20,633 nucleotides of DNA from Phallusia fumigata (Eukaryota; Chordata; Ascidiacea; Phlebobranchia; Ascidiidae): assembly GCA_008931825.1 (NCBI GenBank), contig QXVZ01031738.1, positions 1 to 20,633 on the forward strand. Direction: 5' to 3'. Positions within the stretch are counted from its first letter, which is position 1. Each line of letters starts with the position of its first letter. Shown one piece after another: positions 12,501 to 18,500 of this stretch. The position numbers and the translations under genes are program-made. Under the pieces are notes generated by a model that saw nothing but the letters and a program-made list of their open reading frames with translations, made no database searches and was not told the DNA's origin.

Positions 12501-15500
12501 GTATCGCTCGCCTCGCATGTGTTTTGTATAAACAAGTCTTCAGAAAATCCCTGTGTCGGTGCAAGCAACAATCAAGGAAATTTCTGAGGTGGCAGCATAG
12601 AATTTTTATAATGCCTGCCTCCCTAGAAGTTTCCAGTGGGATGGCCGCAACCAATGCCACCCCGGGAATTAATGCCTATGCTCAGTATCTAAGTACTCTG
12701 TACCCAGCATCACTGTTTTCAAAGCTCGGTGCTCGGCCGAGCTTAAAAGTGAAAAGTGAGAATCACGGAGCCCCTTTTTTTTGAGCAGAAGTTCTTACTT
12801 ACTACAATGGATTTGTGAAGCTTCTGTATCAAAACGGGGACTCCTACAGAAATCATCTTCACAATCGATCCACGCAAATATCATTTCTATGTGACACGAA
12901 GGCTGGTGCTGGCCACCCCCAATTTGTAAGCGAGGGAAACTTCACCTATCTTTTCAACTGGTGAGTAAATTTTGTCTCAGCAATTTGTTTATGTCAGTGA
13001 TTCCTATTCTTTTGCTGATCACCAACCGCTTGGTGGTTTACTGCATACCAAAATGTTATTTTATACAAATGTAAAAAAGTAGCAGTAGACTTATGCTAAA
13101 AATTAGACAAAAATTGGTGATAAATTGGAGTTTGAGGATAAGTAAAAATACATCAAAATGCAGGAATTAATGAAAATAACCAAAAGTGCTTAGAAAGATG
13201 ATTCGTACTGGCTTGTATCTTTATTAAGTCTAGTTAAAACCTTGCAAATCCGATAAGTAAAGGGAGTTACAGAAGCAGTAGCTTCAGCCAACATATAGAC
13301 TTGGATGGAAAACTTTAAACATACACCATGTAAAATATGACCTGGACAAGCGTCGAAGCTAACACTTGTGTATCTGCCAAAATAGCACAACTTTTTGACC
13401 CAATTACCTTGCAGTTACTTGCATCATACATTTCGCAGGTACACATCATATGTTTGCCCTGCTGCATCTGTGCAATGCATGGTAACTGACCCAAGCACAG
13501 ACGATCAGTATGATTTATCAAGCCTGGCTAAATCTGAAGATGACGAGGATGAGAATTGGTCGGTGATGAGTGACAGCAAAGAAGGACAGGTCAGTTTTTT
13601 TGTCTTGTGTATATTGATGGTCCATTTCTAATGAGAAAAATATTTTAAAGTGACCTTAGACCCTGTGCCCACTGAGCATCAATATTTGGTGAGGTAACAT
13701 GGCCAAAAAAAAACTTTTTTCTGTCCAACATTTGTTTCTATCTTCCTTTTGGTCAAAAAAGTTAATTAAAAATTTTATCAAATTTTCACGCATAAGAAAT
13801 TTTGTATTTTTGGTCCCAGTTAACCCACAGGCCCTTAAAATGTAAAATGTGAAAAAACAGCAATAATTTTTACAGCCACGAAAGAAATATTACTTGAACG
13901 TTTGTCGACCTGTGAACGAAGTGCAAGGCAGCGGAGAAACCGGATGCGATGCACTCGCAGGAGCTTGTCAGACTATTATCAATGCCCAGGGACAGGTGAA
14001 TATGTTTCAACGTTTATTGGGTATGGTGCCAGCCCAAAAACACCCTCGTGTTGTGAGTTTAAATCCCACCACAGACTAGACTTTTCTACACGTTGCTTAA
14101 TACAGTACTCAGCAACCAGTGTGACGCGAGAGGATGCTAGGTGCGCCGCAGTGTAGCTGCAACCTAACACAACAGGAAACAAAAACATTTTATTCTTGGC
14201 AAGTATGAACGTTGTAACAATTGGGCAATTCGCTAGTCTCTATTTAGGCTGCTCACTGTGCATTTATGATGTATTTAGAACATCACAGTAGAAATTAAAA
14301 TCTTCAAAAGGCTGCTCGGCGTAAAAAGTGCGGATTGAGGTGTGTCGCCAAATTTTGAAAGTTTAAAAGTGTGACGTCGGTGAAAAAACATTGCGGAGCA
14401 CCGGTTTAATGAAATTGCCTGAAAAGCTAACTCTGGTTCAGTATGCAACATTTTCCAGACCTGGCATACTGTTCTTTATATGAGAGTGTGTCATGATTTT
14501 TATCTGAATAAAAGCTTAAGATCTCAAAATTGAATGTGCCGATGCAAATATTTCATAGTTAATTGCTAAGGTGATCTGGTGAAATCGGGTCTGACATACT
14601 GTGATGAGATGTTATCATTTTCTTGACACAAAATTTGTGTGTTTCTAAATAAATTAAATAAACCAAAGACTGGTTGTGGCCAGGGACTTGGCAAGCCTAG
14701 TTATTATCTGGTGATCTAAGTCTTGCTGATCTGCAAATTTTACAGGAGCGCATTGGTGTGTCGAGCCTTGGGCGCCCAACTTCACCTCCTGTTATCGAGA
14801 GTCCTGGTCACTTGTTGCTCACATATTCAAACGGAAGTTCATGCACTGATGGAGGAAAAGCTGGGAAGTTTGTAACTAAAATCCACTTTGTGTGCAAGAA
14901 AGGAGCACTTACTAGTTCACCGAGGTAACACTTGCAAGTTTTTCTCTGTGTGTATTGTAGGTTGCTTGGAAAGCTGTCTCTACCAAAGATAGCAAAGGCC
15001 TGCAATAAATAACTAACTGCTATATACATACAAAATTAAAATTAGGCTTTAAAACGTGAAAAAATCTTCTGACGATGCTTGTAACCAGTACTTGATGTAA
15101 TTTAGGGATTGCAAAAAAAAACTTTGCACAAGGCTTTAGAAACCAAGAAGTATCAAAACCTTTGGTTGCTTAGCTTAAAAATAAAGCTTAATGATTTGGT
15201 TATGTATGTTCTTGTTTTGTGACATTACGAATGATATCCTATATATATACATTTGCTGTAACTTCCATAATACAAGAGTTTTGTAAATTCTTGGTACTAC
15301 ACCATTTGGATTTTAACATTGACATTTTTATGTCAGTTTTGTTCTATTGTGCACTTTAGAGGTGTCGCATAAAAGTTTCTTTCCTAAAATGGATTTGCTG
15401 GACAAAACACGTTGTGAAGCCATGGCCTAAACTAGTAAATCTTATTACACAGATAAAAAATCATGAAAACAAACCAAACTGTACTACTTAAAATATTTGC

Positions 15501-18500
15501 TTTTCAGATTTCTTTCCAGCACCGCATGTTCTGTGACATTTATGTGGGACACCGAAGCTGCTTGCGTCATAACTTCGACCATTGGGAACAAAACAGAATG
15601 CGAAGTTTCAAGCAGAAACTCGCAGTATACCTTTAACCTTCAACCGCTCATCAGAAAACCTGCTAGTCCATATGTCGTCACGGGGTCAGGGGTCACATAT
15701 GAGGTGAGTTTTTACCAATTTTGAGCAACCTACGATGGGTGCCTTAAGTACTTTAGTCAATAGGTTTTTAAACTTGTTGAATATGGACCCCGTGCCAAAA
15801 CTCACATCGCTTTAATTAATCTACACTAATAGAACAGCTTGAACAAAACTTTGACTGAAAGTTAAGAAATAAATAAAGAATTCATTGTAAACCATTAGCT
15901 GATATTTCCCGAAAGGCCTGTCAGTATAAATACCAGCCTCTGAACCAAAGGTGCCGAACACGTATGCTGCATACCCGAGAATTTGACCAATGTTCGTAAT
16001 GCGTTAGTTACTGTTAGGAGATATTTTTGAACTTTAAACCATATGTAACAAACGCCACTAAGCTTAATCGTGGGTATTGTCTGACAACCAGGTAATTGTT
16101 CGCATAAGAAACCACAAAACACGAGGGAAAAAATGGGCGGATATTTGATATTTTGTGACGTCCTATAATTTGTCATACCCGAAAAAATTTAAAAGTCGGC
16201 ACTATGTTCTGAACTGTAATGCTTTATCATCTTCTCTCAGTCACTATATTAAGACATCACAGAGCCTTAGTGGTTCACGAATCCCATTTTGGCAAAGCTG
16301 CTTTGAGCCACTTTTCAACTGCCTATGCTTATTCTGATGTCACAAAAAACATTAAGAAATGAACCAACATGTATGAATTTAAAGTCACTTGTATGCAGTT
16401 CTGGTTGCTACTGACTATTGTGATACCATGTTCCAGATGTCTATCATGGTCTGAAACTCTTGAATTTAAGAATTTTAACTGTTTTTGTGCTTCTTTCAGA
16501 TTAACGTATGTGGCAATGTGACAGATTGTCAGACATCGAAATCAGCCAACTTTGCTGCTTGTAAAAAACTTGCTGCAGGCAGTTTCACACAGAACATGGT
16601 GAGCCATTCTGCTCCAACTTATTCGGATGACGGGAGTTTGTCTATCAAGTACACAAGCAGGTTTGGAAACAGAAGACTGTCTTAGTAGATCTGACAAGCA
16701 TTTGCCAACTGAAGTCTTAAGACATGATTGTGTGAAAATGTTGAAAACTTTGTAAAGCCAAGGACTTTTATACAGGAGATCAGCAATAGATAATAAATGG
16801 AAATTCAGTTTATAAACACATAGAGTGATTTGCAAGACTGATGTAGTGACATTCTTTATACTAACTGTCAGTTAATACTAAGCACACCTATGACAAAAAG
16901 AAATAAAGTAAGTGTTCTCTCCACCAATCTTCAGGCCTCAAATAAACTGTGTATGTGGCATTTTTATTCATTCTCACAGTTTTTACATTTTTTATTTATG
17001 GTTTTATTTGTTGCAGAAATGACGACTCTGGTTTTGTTTACTACAAAATATCTTTCATATGCAATCGTACAATCGCCAAAGGGAAGCCTACTTTAAATGC
17101 AGTGGGGAGCAATTACGTGTTGTTTGATTTCCAAACTTCACTGGCTTGTCAACCCAACCCGGTGGACTGCCTTGTCACAGGTAAGATCTGTAGGTCATGA
17201 AGATGCCTAGCGGCAATTTTATAGGTGCTCTCCATAAACCTACCACTCTCGACCTTTTGACCCATTCACTTGTCAAGGTGGCAGTGGAAACAAAACAGGG
17301 GCGATTGGTTAGTGGGACTGCGTTGTGCTCGCAAGGTTGTGGGTTCTAATCCAGCCTCAGTCTCTTGTGTTTCCCTGAGCAAGAAACTTTGGTTGCATCA
17401 CTCCAAGTGTGTGGAACCCAATAGGTTGACTCAAATTTAAGTCATCAACTTTAAAGAGATCAAATTTGATTTGAACAATACTGCAGTGAGATAGACTCAT
17501 TGTAAGCATAACATATTTACTGAAGATAAAAACGAAACAAACATAATACAGCTTAACATGTTACCTTTGAAATGGGCAAACTGCAAATTTTTTGGTACTT
17601 TTATATTGCCCAAATTTGGTACCTATTGTACTCATTGGACTGCCAATCTTATTGTATCATTGTGGCCCCCGACATATTGGTATTTTCTTAACCCTGTGGT
17701 TCTTAAACTATGCGATGTTTTAATTTTCCAAGGGCATTGCACAAAAATTTCGCTTCGTAGCTAAACTGTTTTTGCAGTGCATTACAATGTATTCCCTACG
17801 TACAAGTTCTCTGGCAGTTATGCTTATAGTAATAATATATGCAACTTTGATAAAAAAGCGTCTTTGTTAAATTCTTATCGCGGAGGCATCAAAAGTTCAA
17901 CCAATGTTTCCAAATTTGTCATATCAAAAAAAGTTTGAAAAACACAGTCTTAACTCATCATTAAAAAATTATTTTCAGATTTACCATTTTAACACTCGAA
18001 CGTTGTTTAACAGATGATTTTGGAAACCAGTTTGATCTTACCCCTCTATCTCAATCGAACAAACCATGGATGTTTGTTGACAACCACCATCNTGGGTGTG
18101 AAAAAACTTTTTCCGTCACCACAGAATCATTTTCCAATGCTCTAAAGATGAAAGTTCCTCTCCTGTGTTGCAACCCAACGGTGACTCGTGTGAATTTCTC
18201 TTTTCCTGGTTGACCCCAGCGGCTTGTCCTATCAAAAAGGTTAAAGGTCATGACTGCACAGTAACCGACCCCCTCTATCATATGACCTTCGACCTTTCAT
18301 CATTGAGCAAGGCCACAGATTATTTAGTTCCAGCTGGTAAGTCCAGGTTGGCTCTTAATAATCAGGACAATAAATTGGGTAAGGTGGTATATAAGATAAA
18401 TAATTACTGGTCCCCATTAACGTTTATCGTATGTTTTTTTAGAAAAGCGTTTTGGTTAGACCGGTTTACGTACCTTTTTTATCAAAAATGCTTATTATTG

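Noticed and set aside
11627-16170. Shared TGACGTCCTAT motif at about 11632 and 16156 as a repeat or CRE-type pair
   Set aside because: The similarity does not extend beyond about a dozen bases, so chance cannot be excluded.
15895-16176. 93-codon minus-strand open frame in intron 20
   Set aside because: No recognisable motif, and it lies entirely within an intron of the plus-strand gene; it looks like a chance frame.
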